Positions 1 to 7,791 of a stretch of 64,000 nucleotides of DNA are shown here, one piece after another. The stretch is from Planctomycetota bacterium (GTDB lineage: Bacteria; Planctomycetota; UBA8108; UBA1146): positions 62,001 to 126,000 of the forward strand of contig JADHSM010000010.1 of the NCBI GenBank assembly GCA_016776905.1. Reading direction: 5' to 3'. A model generated the notes under the pieces. That model was not told where the DNA came from, did not search any database, and saw only the letters and a list, made by a program, of their open reading frames with translations. The position numbers and the translations under genes were made by a program. Within the stretch, counting starts at the first letter, position 1; each line of letters opens with the position of its first letter.

Positions 1-459
1 CAGTAAGACCTCTACAAGATTCTCCTCAACGACCACTTCTGGCGGCTGAGAGCCGCTCTCAAACCAACGACCGACCAACATTTTCAAGGATCGTGCAGCG
101 AGCTCTTCGGCATCTGAATAAAGAACCCAGCCTCGCATCTTCTTCTCGCCATTGAAAAGAGCGTCCGCAGCAGAGATTCCACTCACAAAACTGTCGGGAT
201 CCGCCTCAAGGATCTTTTCTCGTAGATCTTTGACGTCCTCGGTTTCGATAGAACGATTCGCCCCGGCGTCAGATTCGATCTGAATCCGGTCGGTACCCAG
301 CTCTGAGGACCTTTCGATCGCAGCAGTTCTAGAACCCTCGAGAATGGCGGCGGGGGCCACCATCAAGGTGACAGACCACAGAATTCCCTGGCAGATCAAT
401 AATGTCCGGACCGGATGCCTGAGAAGTTCACTCAGAGCACCTTTTAGGGCACCAAACAT
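1..459 (-). CDS. MacB/FtsX-type ABC transporter permease, N-terminal part (cut by window edge)
   Basis: This reading frame is open from an ATG at 459 to the window edge (153 codons, no stop), so the ORF track omits it. The protein starts MFGALKGALSELLRHPVRTL, followed by a hydrophobic stretch (LLICQGILWSVTLMVAPAAIL) ending near residue 40. That is the usual N-terminal layout of MacB-type permeases: a short cytoplasmic segment, TM1, then a periplasmic core domain. The segment ending VVVEENLVEVLL resembles the 'VVLGxxLAxxLF' part of that core domain. AGAGGAAAA lies just upstream of the ATG as a ribosome site. Such permeases work with a LolD/MacB-type ATPase in lipoprotein or small-molecule export; the partner would lie outside the window. 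The family call is by pattern only, and the C-terminal three TM segments are not visible. Confidence 0.7.
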   Translation of the reverse strand, partial: MFGALKGALSELLRHPVRTLLICQGILWSVTLMVAPAAILEGSRTAAIERSSELGTDRIQIESDAGANRSIETEDVKDLREKILEADPDSFVSGISAADALFNGEKKMRGWVLYSDAEELAARSLKMLVGRWFESGSQPPEVVVEENLVEVLL

Positions 460-646
460 ACCTTTTTTCCTCTTCAGATTGCTGGATCGGTTTAGGCGGG
501 TCCAAAGTTCGGACACACTTCATAGATTCCTCGGTCGGGTTCTCGCCTCGGCTCTATATTCGGATTATCCTTCGGGGAGGTTCGGAGGCAACCGCACTCG
601 AACATCCCGGTAGGGAATCGTGCACAGTTGAATCAGGAGGTCTGAA

Positions 647-1117
647 ATGACCGATATTCGAAGTTTTATTGCTTTTCATGCATCTCGACCCGTCATCGGG
701 TTGTTTTTAGCCCTAGGCCTCGTTGTGACCATGGGCTGCGCAGGATTTGTTCCTGTCGAGGATTCCATCAACGTCGTGGAGCAACATCAACCCGATGATA
801 TCCCGGCACCTTTTGGATTCGATCTCGATCCAAACTCTTGGTCATACCTGAAATTTCAGGATGCTCCCCTTCCTATGCGGTCCGTAGAGGTCATTTACTG
901 GGGCGATCGTCCGATAACCGAGATTTCTTCTTGGTACAAACAGCAAATGCCGATTCACGGCTGGGAGTTCGTTTCTGACAGTAACGATGCAGGAGAAACT
1001 CAGTTACGTTATTCTAAGAACGATGAGTACGCAGAAGTTCTCGTTCGCAGAATGCCAGATCAAAATGGCGAGTACTACGTAACGAGACTCATCGTCAGGA
1101 TCGGTGTCGATTCCTGA
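647..1117 (+). CDS. Small lipoprotein-like protein of unknown function
   Basis: 156 residues. The ATG is preceded by AGGAGG at ideal spacing. The N-terminus has a charged start, a hydrophobic core (VIGLFLALGLVVTMGC) and a Cys at about residue 31. The residues before the Cys (TMG) are a weak lipobox, so lipoprotein export is likely but not certain. The mature part is acidic and carries a compact motif (YWGDRPITEISSWYKQQMP) followed by GWEFVSD and alternating polar/hydrophobic strands. This looks like a small alpha/beta periplasmic domain. I do not recognise a named family. It lies 36 bases upstream of the next membrane-protein gene in the same direction, so co-transcription is probable. Function unknown. 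Confidence 0.75.
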   Translation: MTDIRSFIAFHASRPVIGLFLALGLVVTMGCAGFVPVEDSINVVEQHQPDDIPAPFGFDLDPNSWSYLKFQDAPLPMRSVEVIYWGDRPITEISSWYKQQMPIHGWEFVSDSNDAGETQLRYSKNDEYAEVLVRRMPDQNGEYYVTRLIVRIGVDS

Positions 1118-1153
1118 CCAACCCTTAATGGAGTTGAGGAGAATAACACCTTC

Positions 1154-1933
1154 ATGGCAAACAATGGTCCCGGACGCCCAGAGAAAAAAATTCAAAGTAC
1201 TGATACCGACGAATCCCAAGATCTAGAAAAGACTCTTGAGGATGCAACGTCAGTTGTGGTGGATGCGGCGAAAACCAATTCAACCACCTTGGTAGTCGGA
1301 GTCCTTTTCCTTCTCGCATTGATTTCCCTCCCATCACTTTTGGGTCGAATCGAAGAACAAAAGATTCAAAGATGGAATGATCAAATCGATGCGTGCCTCG
1401 CTCAGGAAAAAGAACTCGTCTTATCGAACTACCCTGCTCTTCTTGACGAACTTGAAGGAACACCGGTAGAAGCCTACGCATACTCCAGAGTGAGTACCTG
1501 GATGTGGAATCAGGACGACGCAGACTTGCGAAATGCAACACTCCAGTTGCTCGAAAATGCGAGTACCAAATTCCCTACCGACATGCTCATCAGTACTCGC
1601 ATCATGGAATACAGTTCGACCATCGCCTCCAATGCAACATTCACACTTCCGGAACCTCCGGTTGTAGAGGTGATCGAAACTGAAGCGCCTGCTGAGGGCA
1701 CGGCTGCGCCTGCGGGTGATACGCCTACGCCTGTGGGTGGAGTCTCTGTACCTGCTGATGAAACGGCGGGTGGTAGTGCTGCGACGACTGTGAACGAAGA
1801 GCCGAAAATCGACTTCGGAGATTCTGATCCAGCGACAATCCCTCAGAATCCTGCTGATTCCGGGGAAAGCGAACCCAGTGACTCCGGGCAAAGTGACTCC
1901 GGGCAAAGCGAACCCAGTGACTCCGGACGCTGA
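1154..1933 (+). CDS. Single-pass membrane protein with Pro/Thr/Ser-rich repeat tail
   Basis: 259 residues, starting at an ATG with GAGGAG upstream. Residues 1-45 are polar. One membrane helix (TTLVVGVLFLLALISLPSLLG) lies at about 48-68. A helical extracytoplasmic region follows to about residue 170. The last 80 residues are low complexity, rich in Pro, Ala, Thr, Gly, Asp and Ser, with near repeats such as SDSGQSDSGQSEPSDSGR. The helical middle part (LDELEGTPVEAYAYSRVSTWMW...LLENASTKFP) could be TPR-like, but I cannot assign a family. Its 3' end overlaps the track start of the downstream pseudouridine synthase by 56 bases in another frame. Function unknown. Confidence 0.75.
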   Translation: MANNGPGRPEKKIQSTDTDESQDLEKTLEDATSVVVDAAKTNSTTLVVGVLFLLALISLPSLLGRIEEQKIQRWNDQIDACLAQEKELVLSNYPALLDELEGTPVEAYAYSRVSTWMWNQDDADLRNATLQLLENASTKFPTDMLISTRIMEYSSTIASNATFTLPEPPVVEVIETEAPAEGTAAPAGDTPTPVGGVSVPADETAGGSAATTVNEEPKIDFGDSDPATIPQNPADSGESEPSDSGQSDSGQSEPSDSGR

Positions 1934-2951
1934 AGAAGCGCTCTCCCCTGAGATCCCCGATTCTCCTCCACCCAGAGAATCGGTGGTATCTCCGGAAGCG
2001 GACGGTGATCGACTCGACAGTTGGTTAGCCCATCACAATAAAGACTATTCTCGATCCTCACTTCGAAAACTCATCGAAGTGGGGACCGTTTCCATCAATG
2101 GCACCGTCAACAAAAAAGCTTCGCGAAAATTAAGCTCAGGGGACTGTATTATTTTTGCACCCCCTCCTCCCCCGTCATTGACTCCACTTCCTGAAAACAT
2201 TCCCCTCGATGTTCTCTTTCAAGATGAACATATTCTGATTATTTCCAAGCCGGCAGGCATGATCGTCCATCCTTCTCCCGGAGCTCCACCAGAGGGCACA
2301 CTGGTGAATGCGTTACTGGGACATGCCGATGATATCTCAACGGTAGGAGAATCTGATCGTCCTGGAATAGTTCACAGGCTAGACCGAGAAACTTCTGGTG
2401 TGATGGTGGTCGCAAGAACAAATAACGCGCACAGAGAACTCTCTCGTCAGTTTCATGACCGGGAAGTCTCCAAGGAATACCTCGCTCTTTGCCATGATGT
2501 TCCTGAAAAAAAATCGGGTGAAATTGACCTGCCTCTGGCTCGGTCATTTACGGATACAAAAAAATGGACCGTACGCCATGACAGCGATGCCCGTCAGTCC
2601 TTCACCGCCTGGAAACTCAAGGCCACCTTTCCAGATTTGAAAAAGCCGGTCTGCTGGTTCCATTGCTTCCCGAGAACAGGGCGAACTCACCAGATTCGCA
2701 TCCACTTACGAGCGATCGGGCATCCCATTCTTTGTGACTACCTCTATGGCAGAGAACGAAAGCTCGAATTATCCCAACTGGGGAAAAATCAGCCTCATTC
2801 TCTTTTGGAGCGGCATGCTCTGCACGCATGGAAACTACACTTGAAACATCCGGTAAATGGCAAATCCATGCGATTCGAAGCCCCGCTACCCTCCGATTTG
2901 GAACCCTGGTGGGTCGCTGCCACTCAAGAGGAGATGGACGAAAGCCCATAA
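1878..2951 (+). CDS. RluA-family 23S rRNA pseudouridine synthase
   Basis: An S4 RNA-binding domain (DGDRLDSWLAHH...SRSSLRKLIEVGTVSINGT) spans about residues 42-95. The RluA catalytic domain follows, with the family signature GIVHRLDRETSGVMVVAR; its Asp is the catalytic nucleophile. Further conserved elements are GRTHQIRIHLRAIGHPILCD and the early IVHPSPG. The family isomerises uridine to pseudouridine in 23S rRNA (RluC/RluD types) or tRNA; the target cannot be told from sequence. Start choice is open: the track start is GTG 1878, inside a repeat of the preceding gene, and further in-frame GTGs lie at 1893, 1917 and 1983. GTG 1983 sits just before the S4 domain and would remove the overlap. 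None has a convincing Shine-Dalgarno, so translation may be coupled to the upstream gene. Confidence 0.9.
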   Translation: MTPGKVTPGKANPVTPDAEEALSPEIPDSPPPRESVVSPEADGDRLDSWLAHHNKDYSRSSLRKLIEVGTVSINGTVNKKASRKLSSGDCIIFAPPPPPSLTPLPENIPLDVLFQDEHILIISKPAGMIVHPSPGAPPEGTLVNALLGHADDISTVGESDRPGIVHRLDRETSGVMVVARTNNAHRELSRQFHDREVSKEYLALCHDVPEKKSGEIDLPLARSFTDTKKWTVRHDSDARQSFTAWKLKATFPDLKKPVCWFHCFPRTGRTHQIRIHLRAIGHPILCDYLYGRERKLELSQLGKNQPHSLLERHALHAWKLHLKHPVNGKSMRFEAPLPSDLEPWWVAATQEEMDESP

Positions 2952-3122
2952 ATTGACTCCATTATTGGAGCATGTCCCATGGGCTGACGTTGCAGACCCT
3001 CAATGTGCCGGATATTCTATTCATTCGATGAGAAATGCCTATTCCAGAGATCTCTTTAAGGAAACCTCCGGGATTCGCAACCAATGGTGACAATTACGAC
3101 AGCATACCCACGGGAGAATTTC

Positions 3123-3560
3123 ATGAATGAATACATCGAGAGTTTCCAAACTGTGCCTCTATTCAAAGGCTTGGAACCCACTGAAATTCAAAACCTGATG
3201 CGCATCTCTGAAGACATTGTCGCTAAAAAGAGCGACACCGTCGTTCTTCAGAATACGCCGGGGGATGGATTCTACATCATCAGTGCCGGTGCTTTTGAAG
3301 TCCTCAAGTCGGGGAATCGCAATGAAGTTTTGGGGAGACTTGAGTCTCTCTCTTTCTTTGGAGAGATGTCTCTCATCAGTAACGAAATGCGTTCCGCTAC
3401 TGTCATGTGCGTAGAGGATGGTCGTCTCAAGAAAATACCTGCAGCCCCCTTCCAGAAACTGCTCGATGAAGGTGACCTCGTGGCCTACAAGGTGATTCGA
3501 AATATGGCCACAATTCTCGCACAAAGACTCGCCGCATCTGACAATCGTCTCGTTTCATAG
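3123..3560 (+). CDS. Cyclic nucleotide-binding (cNMP) domain protein
   Basis: Single-domain protein of 145 residues. I place the start at ATG 3123 (MNEYIESFQTVPLFKGL), which has GGGAGAA seven bases upstream, rather than the track start at 3084. The sequence follows the CRP/cAMP-kinase regulatory fold: PLFKGLEPTEIQNLM, then GDGFYIISAGAFEVLKSG, then the phosphate-binding-cassette region LSFFGEMSLISNEMRSATV (FGE...RSATV), then a C-helix (AYKVIRNMATILAQRLA). No DNA-binding helix-turn-helix follows, so it is not a CRP-type transcription factor; a free sensor subunit is more likely. It sits 15 bases ahead of rsmD. The ligand is unknown. Confidence 0.88.
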   Translation: MNEYIESFQTVPLFKGLEPTEIQNLMRISEDIVAKKSDTVVLQNTPGDGFYIISAGAFEVLKSGNRNEVLGRLESLSFFGEMSLISNEMRSATVMCVEDGRLKKIPAAPFQKLLDEGDLVAYKVIRNMATILAQRLAASDNRLVS

Positions 3561-3575
3561 ACACGATTTCGGTTT

Positions 3576-4166
3576 ATGTCACGCAAAGGTTCCATTCGTC
3601 TGGGTAGCGGACACCTCAAAGGTAAAAGTGTTCAGGTTCTCGAAGGTCTCGCTGTCCGACCCATGAGAACCCGGGTACGAGAGGCTCTCTTCAATCGTCT
3701 TCAAAATCAAATCTTATCCGCACGTGTTCTCGATGTTTTTGCAGGTTCGGGAGCGCTAGGAATAGAAGCGATATCTCGTGGTGCACGACAATCGATCTTG
3801 ATTGAAAAAAATAAAGACGTCTTAGAAATCCTGAAAGCGAACCTTCAGAAACTCGGCGTCGAAGCCCAATGTAAAATCATGGTGAAAGACGCTTACCGAC
3901 TGCGCCCAAATCCTCCTGGTTCAGGTTTCGATGTGATCCTTCTGGATCCACCCTTCCCCGATTATTCAGGCCCACAATCAAAGCCCTGGACGTTAGCGAC
4001 ACAACTCGCGAGCGGAGCCTGGCTCAATGCCGGTGGACTTCTCATCATGGAATATCCTTCCAGAGAAGAAATAGCGGCGCCCCCCCCGGGGCTTGAGGCC
4101 CAGGAAGGACGCCGCTATGGCGATACCAGTCTGATTTTTTGGTCGAAAGCGAAATCGAGTTCCTAG
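3576..4166 (+). CDS. rsmD: 16S rRNA (guanine966-N2)-methyltransferase RsmD
   Basis: 196 residues, the normal length for RsmD. It uses S-adenosylmethionine to methylate G966 of 16S rRNA during small-subunit assembly. The order of motifs fits: GSGHLKGK at the N-terminus, RPMRTRVREALFNRL (RsmD signature), SAM-binding motif I VLDVFAGSGALGIEAISRGA, and the catalytic motif VILLDPPFPDY (family D/NPPY/F). It ends with a typical YGDTSLIFW. The stop codon shares the sequence CTAG (4163-4166) with the stop codon of the convergent M42 peptidase, so the two coding regions overlap by 4 bases. Confidence 0.95.
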   Translation: MSRKGSIRLGSGHLKGKSVQVLEGLAVRPMRTRVREALFNRLQNQILSARVLDVFAGSGALGIEAISRGARQSILIEKNKDVLEILKANLQKLGVEAQCKIMVKDAYRLRPNPPGSGFDVILLDPPFPDYSGPQSKPWTLATQLASGAWLNAGGLLIMEYPSREEIAAPPPGLEAQEGRRYGDTSLIFWSKAKSSS

Positions 4167-5206
4167 GAATCGTATCCCAGATCAATTTCGTGCGCCTGAT
4201 TGAGGAAGTTTGCCAACAATGCCACGGTGGCTTCCAGGTCTCCTGAATCGATCGTCTCTACCACTGTGTGTACATATCGACAGGGGACAGAGAGAGTGAT
4301 GGCAGGCACAGCGGATCCTCCACGTTGAATACCGCCCGCATCTGTTCCACCAGCAGTAAGAATTTCCATCTGGAAAGGGATATCTTGCTCACGGGCAATG
4401 TTCCTCATGGCGCGAACCATCTTCGGATTTGAAATACTGGAACTATCGTGAATCTTGATAGCGACCCCTGCACCCAATGCCGAAATTCTTTCGTGCTCTG
4501 TCGCCCCAGGAATATCGCATGCAAGAGTCACGTCGATAGCGATTCCACAGTCAGGTTCGATTCTGTGAGAAGCGGTCATTGCCCCTCGCAAACCCACTTC
4601 TTCCTGAGTGGTCGCCACTGCGTAGACGGACACATTGTCATTGCTGTATCTCTTCACCGCTTCGATAAGGGTGTAAATCGAAACCCGGTTGTCCAAACTC
4701 TTTCCGCTGCATCGACTCCCGTTAACTTCAAAGCTCTGTTTGAGGGTAACAGGATCACCGATCTCTATTCGTGACTGGGCTTCTTCTTTAGTCAAACTGA
4801 CATCAACAAAGAGCTCAGGTACCGTCGGCATCTTTTTGCGATCCTCGGGGGTCATGATGTGAATCGGCTTGGATCCAATCATCCCCGTAATCTCTTCGCC
4901 ATTACTGGTGTTGACTGTGACTCGTTTTGCTATCAATGTTTTGGGGTCAAACCCACCCAACGGAGACAGTCTCAAAAATCCACGATCGTCAATGTGCTTG
5001 ACCACAAAGCCAATCTCATCGAGGTGGCCAGCAAGCATCACCTTGGGACTCCCAGGCTTTCCTTCCTTGATAGCAATACAGTTGCCGATTCCATCGACTT
5101 CGATGCGATCGACATAAGCTTCGATTTCCCGACGGAATATCGCACGGATTCGATCTTCAAATCCGGGTGCACCGTGGGCTTCACAGAGTTCTTTTAATAG
5201 TTCCAT
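4163..5206 (-). CDS. M42-family metallo-aminopeptidase
   Basis: 347 residues, typical for M42 (FrvX/YsdC/PepA-like tetrahedral aminopeptidases and deblocking enzymes). Visible motifs are MLAGHLDEIGFVVKH (first metal His and Asp), LDNRVSIYTLIEAV (bridging Asp), TTQEEVGLRGA (catalytic Glu and metal Glu), AIDVTLACDIPG (metal Asp) and GGTDAGGIQRGG with the final VPCRYVHTVVE (metal His). All expected catalytic and dinuclear metal ligands appear present. It should act in the cytoplasm on short peptides. ATG 5206 has AGAGG upstream. It is likely the last gene of the minus-strand run that includes the rhomboid protease; about 59 bases separate it from the 118-residue gene. Confidence 0.93.
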   Translation of the reverse strand: MELLKELCEAHGAPGFEDRIRAIFRREIEAYVDRIEVDGIGNCIAIKEGKPGSPKVMLAGHLDEIGFVVKHIDDRGFLRLSPLGGFDPKTLIAKRVTVNTSNGEEITGMIGSKPIHIMTPEDRKKMPTVPELFVDVSLTKEEAQSRIEIGDPVTLKQSFEVNGSRCSGKSLDNRVSIYTLIEAVKRYSNDNVSVYAVATTQEEVGLRGAMTASHRIEPDCGIAIDVTLACDIPGATEHERISALGAGVAIKIHDSSSISNPKMVRAMRNIAREQDIPFQMEILTAGGTDAGGIQRGGSAVPAITLSVPCRYVHTVVETIDSGDLEATVALLANFLNQAHEIDLGYDS

Positions 5207-5265
5207 TTCTGCCTCTTTTCGTGATTATTCCAATCGCTGATCCTCACACCGATCCCCCCTTCAGG

Positions 5266-5622
5266 TCAAGGAAAAGAACCTGGTGGATCTCCATCTTCTC
5301 CCCTTAATCGGCTCAGATTGACAGAACCGGCTCTTTCAACAGTGTCAGACAAGAGATCGACCCTCCATCTCTCCGCCACCAAATGATGCTGGCGAGAAAA
5401 AGGGTGCGGTCTGGGATGACGAATGATCTGAAAAACGATGGCCACGAGATCCTTGTCAGCCATCTCGATATCCATCACATCACAACGACCAAAATGGGAA
5501 GGCTTGAGAGATGTTCCTGCGAGGCGACTCGGATTTGAAAAAAGAAGTTTGAGCTCTTTTTTTGCACGTCGCCTTTGGCCATAACGACCAAGGATTCCAG
5601 AGAGAATCCTGAAAAAAGTCAC
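5266..5622 (-). CDS. Conserved-looking small basic protein, unknown function
   Basis: 118 residues. It starts at a GTG whose last bases form the stop of the rhomboid gene (GTGA overlap), which strongly suggests translational coupling. The sequence is basic at the N-terminus (GRYGQRRRAKKELKLLFSNP), has a central acidic/hydrophobic segment (CDVMDIEMADKDLVAIVFQIIRHPRP) and a charged tail. There is no signal peptide and no membrane segment. The middle part could be a small alpha/beta fold. I do not recognise the family. Its only functional hint is coupling to a rhomboid protease. Confidence 0.6.
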   Translation of the reverse strand: MTFFRILSGILGRYGQRRRAKKELKLLFSNPSRLAGTSLKPSHFGRCDVMDIEMADKDLVAIVFQIIRHPRPHPFSRQHHLVAERWRVDLLSDTVERAGSVNLSRLRGEDGDPPGSFP

Positions 5623-6494
5623 TGACCAGACCTACGTTTTTCGCCGATACGTCGTAAGTCATCTCGCTCTTCGTCAGTGAGGGATTCGACTCCTGAAGTA
5701 CTGACTTTCCGCAGTAACTCGTCCAATCTCATCTCTTCAGAAAGATCTCGCTCCGGTACTTCAACCTGAGAATCGGATCTCCGGCTCGGATAATATTCTG
5801 AAGGCGATCTACTAGTGGAACTTTTCTTTGCTATCGTTTTTTTCAAACCCGAGGTCAAATTTCCCCCGATCACTCCGATCGCAATCAGTGCAAAAATGGC
5901 TCCACCGAGGTGTGCCGCATGCCCGATATTACCACCACCGCCATTGGCCTGATCTAGCAGGCCTTTAATGTCAAAAGCCACAAACGCAGCAGCACAAGCC
6001 CATGCAGGTACTGGCAATATTCCATAAATGTAAATTTTCACACGGGGATAATAAATCGCAAAAGCAGTCGTCATGGCACAAACCGCACCCGAAGCCCCGA
6101 GAGCAGGGATATCAGCGAACCCGAAAAGAGTCATTGAACAATGAAGCAGTGACGAAAAGAGAGCCGCACCGAAGTAAAACATCAAATATTTTCGTCGACC
6201 CCAGCGAGCCTCCAGCGGAGCTGAAAAAGAATAGAGAACCAACATGTTAATGAGAAAGTGCCACAGATCTATATGGGAAAAAGCAGCGGTGAGCAGAGTC
6301 CAAACACGCAGACTTTCGAGGTTGCTCACGCTTGTCATGAAATTTTGGTACATGAAGAGATTGCGACCCAAAACCTGCCAAGCCACGAAAACGAGGATAT
6401 TCACGCCTAGCACGAATTGCAGACCTGATACCGATCTCAAAAGCCGGCTTCTGGACGAACTGTCCCTCATATAGTCCCGATCAAAAATTCCCAA
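5619..6494 (-). CDS. Rhomboid-family intramembrane serine protease
   Basis: 291 residues with about six hydrophobic segments. The rhomboid features are in order: FSHIDLWHFLINMLVLYSF (HxxxN-type stabilising residues), the catalytic serine in LGASGAVCAMTTAF (GxSG), and the catalytic histidine in GHAAHLGGAIFALI. These proteins cut other membrane proteins within the bilayer. The C-terminal 80 residues are cytoplasmic, charged and rich in Ser/Arg, with no recognised domain. The track start is a TTG at 6494 with GAGGA close upstream; ATG 6470 is an alternative that keeps all catalytic elements. It follows the selenoprotein candidate by 11 bases and overlaps the next gene by 4. Confidence 0.93.
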   Translation of the reverse strand: MGIFDRDYMRDSSSRSRLLRSVSGLQFVLGVNILVFVAWQVLGRNLFMYQNFMTSVSNLESLRVWTLLTAAFSHIDLWHFLINMLVLYSFSAPLEARWGRRKYLMFYFGAALFSSLLHCSMTLFGFADIPALGASGAVCAMTTAFAIYYPRVKIYIYGILPVPAWACAAAFVAFDIKGLLDQANGGGGNIGHAAHLGGAIFALIAIGVIGGNLTSGLKKTIAKKSSTSRSPSEYYPSRRSDSQVEVPERDLSEEMRLDELLRKVSTSGVESLTDEERDDLRRIGEKRRSGQ

Positions 6495-6505
6495 GAATCC
6501 TCAAT

Positions 6506-6853
6506 TCACTTTCCCATGACCTGTTCGTAAGCATCTTCATGAAATCCAACGAGGAGTGTTTTTCCGACTTTCAGCGTCGGAGCCCTCAGATTTCCACTCG
6601 GCCCCATGATTCCCTTGGCAAGATCATCATCCAATGGAGGATCTTTTTTCATATCATGCTCGATGATTTTTTTCCCTCTGGCGACGATCACTTTACTAGC
6701 CGCTTGGGCTAACTCCAAAGCCTCCTCTCTTCCGAGACGAACCTTCTTGGCATCCACCAGCTCCTTCGTCTTCACATCATCGCCCAGGAACTCCTGAGCC
6801 TTCTTGCACGACGTTCATCCATTACGGTGATACCACCAGTCGATTTTTTTCAT
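6506..6853 (-). CDS. ArsC-like thioredoxin-fold protein with in-frame TGA: probable selenoprotein (U-x-x-C)
   Basis: The ORF track shows only an 89-residue piece from a GTG at 6775. Reading upstream in the same frame gives 13 more codons, a TGA (6815-6817), then 12 codons back to an ATG at 6853 that has AGGAG seven bases before it. The full product is 115 residues: MKKIDWWYHRNG-U-TSCKKAQEF at the start, then a chain ending near GNLRAPTLKVGKTLLVGF. This is the ArsC/Spx/glutaredoxin-like fold: beta-strand, redox CxxC at the helix start, and a conserved RAPTL segment near the end with the likely cis-Pro. The TGA falls exactly on the first Cys of CxxC, and a hairpin fitting a bacterial SECIS follows. 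I infer selenocysteine and an oxidoreductase role. Alternatives are a nonsense mutation or sequencing error. Confidence 0.85.
6782..6799 (-). promoter_or_regulatory. SECIS-like stem-loop downstream of the in-frame TGA
   Basis: On the minus strand GCTCAGG-AGTT-CCTGGGC forms a 7-bp stem (one G-U pair) with a 4-base loop. The loop begins 22 bases after the TGA at 6815-6817. From memory of bacterial SECIS rules, the loop should lie roughly 16-37 bases from the UGA and carry a G in its first two positions; both hold here (loop A-G-U-U). It lies inside the coding frame, as bacterial SECIS elements do. SelB binding is inferred, not shown. Confidence 0.75.
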
Positions 6854-6938
6854 CTCTATACTCCTGATCGCTAGCAAATTTGTTCCCAGTCGCGCTCGCC
6901 AATATTATGCATCGGTCAGAGGAGGATTCCACAGGAGC

Positions 6939-7760
6939 TCAGGAAGATCCCCTCCGCGCTGCTCGAATCGCAATCCTCAAGCGGCGAACACCCTCTACAA
7001 TTCGAGGCCCTGGCCTCCCGAGATAAGATTCAGCAACACAGAATACACTCCGGTCCCTCACGGCTCGCACCTCTGCCCAACCATTCCTCTGAATCACTTT
7101 TTCAGGGTTATATTTGGCGGGGTCTACGCCACACCAAGAAATAATCACAACCTCCGGATTATGAGCGAGGACAGATTCCGTCTCCACTTCCATACTATGC
7201 CCTGGGGCATCCTTCCACGGATTGACTCCCCCAGCGATGTGAAGCATTTCATTGATCCATGAATGGCGAGCGGGAATAAAAACGGGCTTGGGCCACCACT
7301 CAACTAATACCGGAGCGAGTTCCTTGACCGCTTTATCAGTGACCGCAGTATCAGTGAGTGACTCTTCGTGATCTACCGACGAAGTCTCCAGTCCTCTTTG
7401 CATCCATTGAATGAGGGCTTCCCCCCTACTGGAAACTCCGAGAGCTTTTGAAATGTCGCGAATATCTCGATAAATGTCTCCGATACATCTGGGATCAGGA
7501 GCCATGTATTCCAGCCCCTTCGCCCGGATTTCTTCCACCACTTTTTCATGACCCGGAACTGTAAGGGAAGCCAAGGTGATATCGGGTTGAAGTTCCTCGA
7601 GGGCATCCACGTCAATTGAGAGATCCGGTCCCAGACGCGGAAGTTTGGAAACCACCTCTTCGGGATGGTCAGAATGATCATCCACTGCGACAAGAACATG
7701 AGACATGCCCAGAGCACAGACGATTTCAGTATTGGAGCAGGTCAAAGAAGCTACGCGCAT
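6939..7760 (-). CDS. BtuF-like periplasmic-binding-fold protein (cobalamin/metal-chelate type) without signal peptide
   Basis: 273 residues of the helical-backbone binding-protein family used by cobalamin and siderophore ABC importers. Typical pieces are MRVASLTCSNTEIVCALGMSHVLVAVDDHSDHP near the start, LEELQPDITLASL, VFIPARHSWINEMLHIAGGVNPW, NPEVVIISWCGVDP, and a C-terminal WAEVRAVRDRSVFCVAESYLGRPGPRIVEGVRRL. The protein starts directly with the first beta-strand and has no signal peptide or lipobox, so it is either cytoplasmic or its true start was missed. No BtuC or BtuD gene is nearby. It follows the large kinase gene by 31 bases, perhaps in one transcript. The substrate is unproven; cobalamin is the family's usual ligand. 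Confidence 0.82.
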   Translation of the reverse strand: MRVASLTCSNTEIVCALGMSHVLVAVDDHSDHPEEVVSKLPRLGPDLSIDVDALEELQPDITLASLTVPGHEKVVEEIRAKGLEYMAPDPRCIGDIYRDIRDISKALGVSSRGEALIQWMQRGLETSSVDHEESLTDTAVTDKAVKELAPVLVEWWPKPVFIPARHSWINEMLHIAGGVNPWKDAPGHSMEVETESVLAHNPEVVIISWCGVDPAKYNPEKVIQRNGWAEVRAVRDRSVFCVAESYLGRPGPRIVEGVRRLRIAIRAARRGSS

Positions 7761-7791
7761 GTGTACAGGATAACCCCTGAATCTCGACGGG

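Noticed and set aside
344-613. 89-codon plus-strand ORF
   Set aside because: It is the shadow of the start of the minus-strand ABC permease and has no ribosome site.
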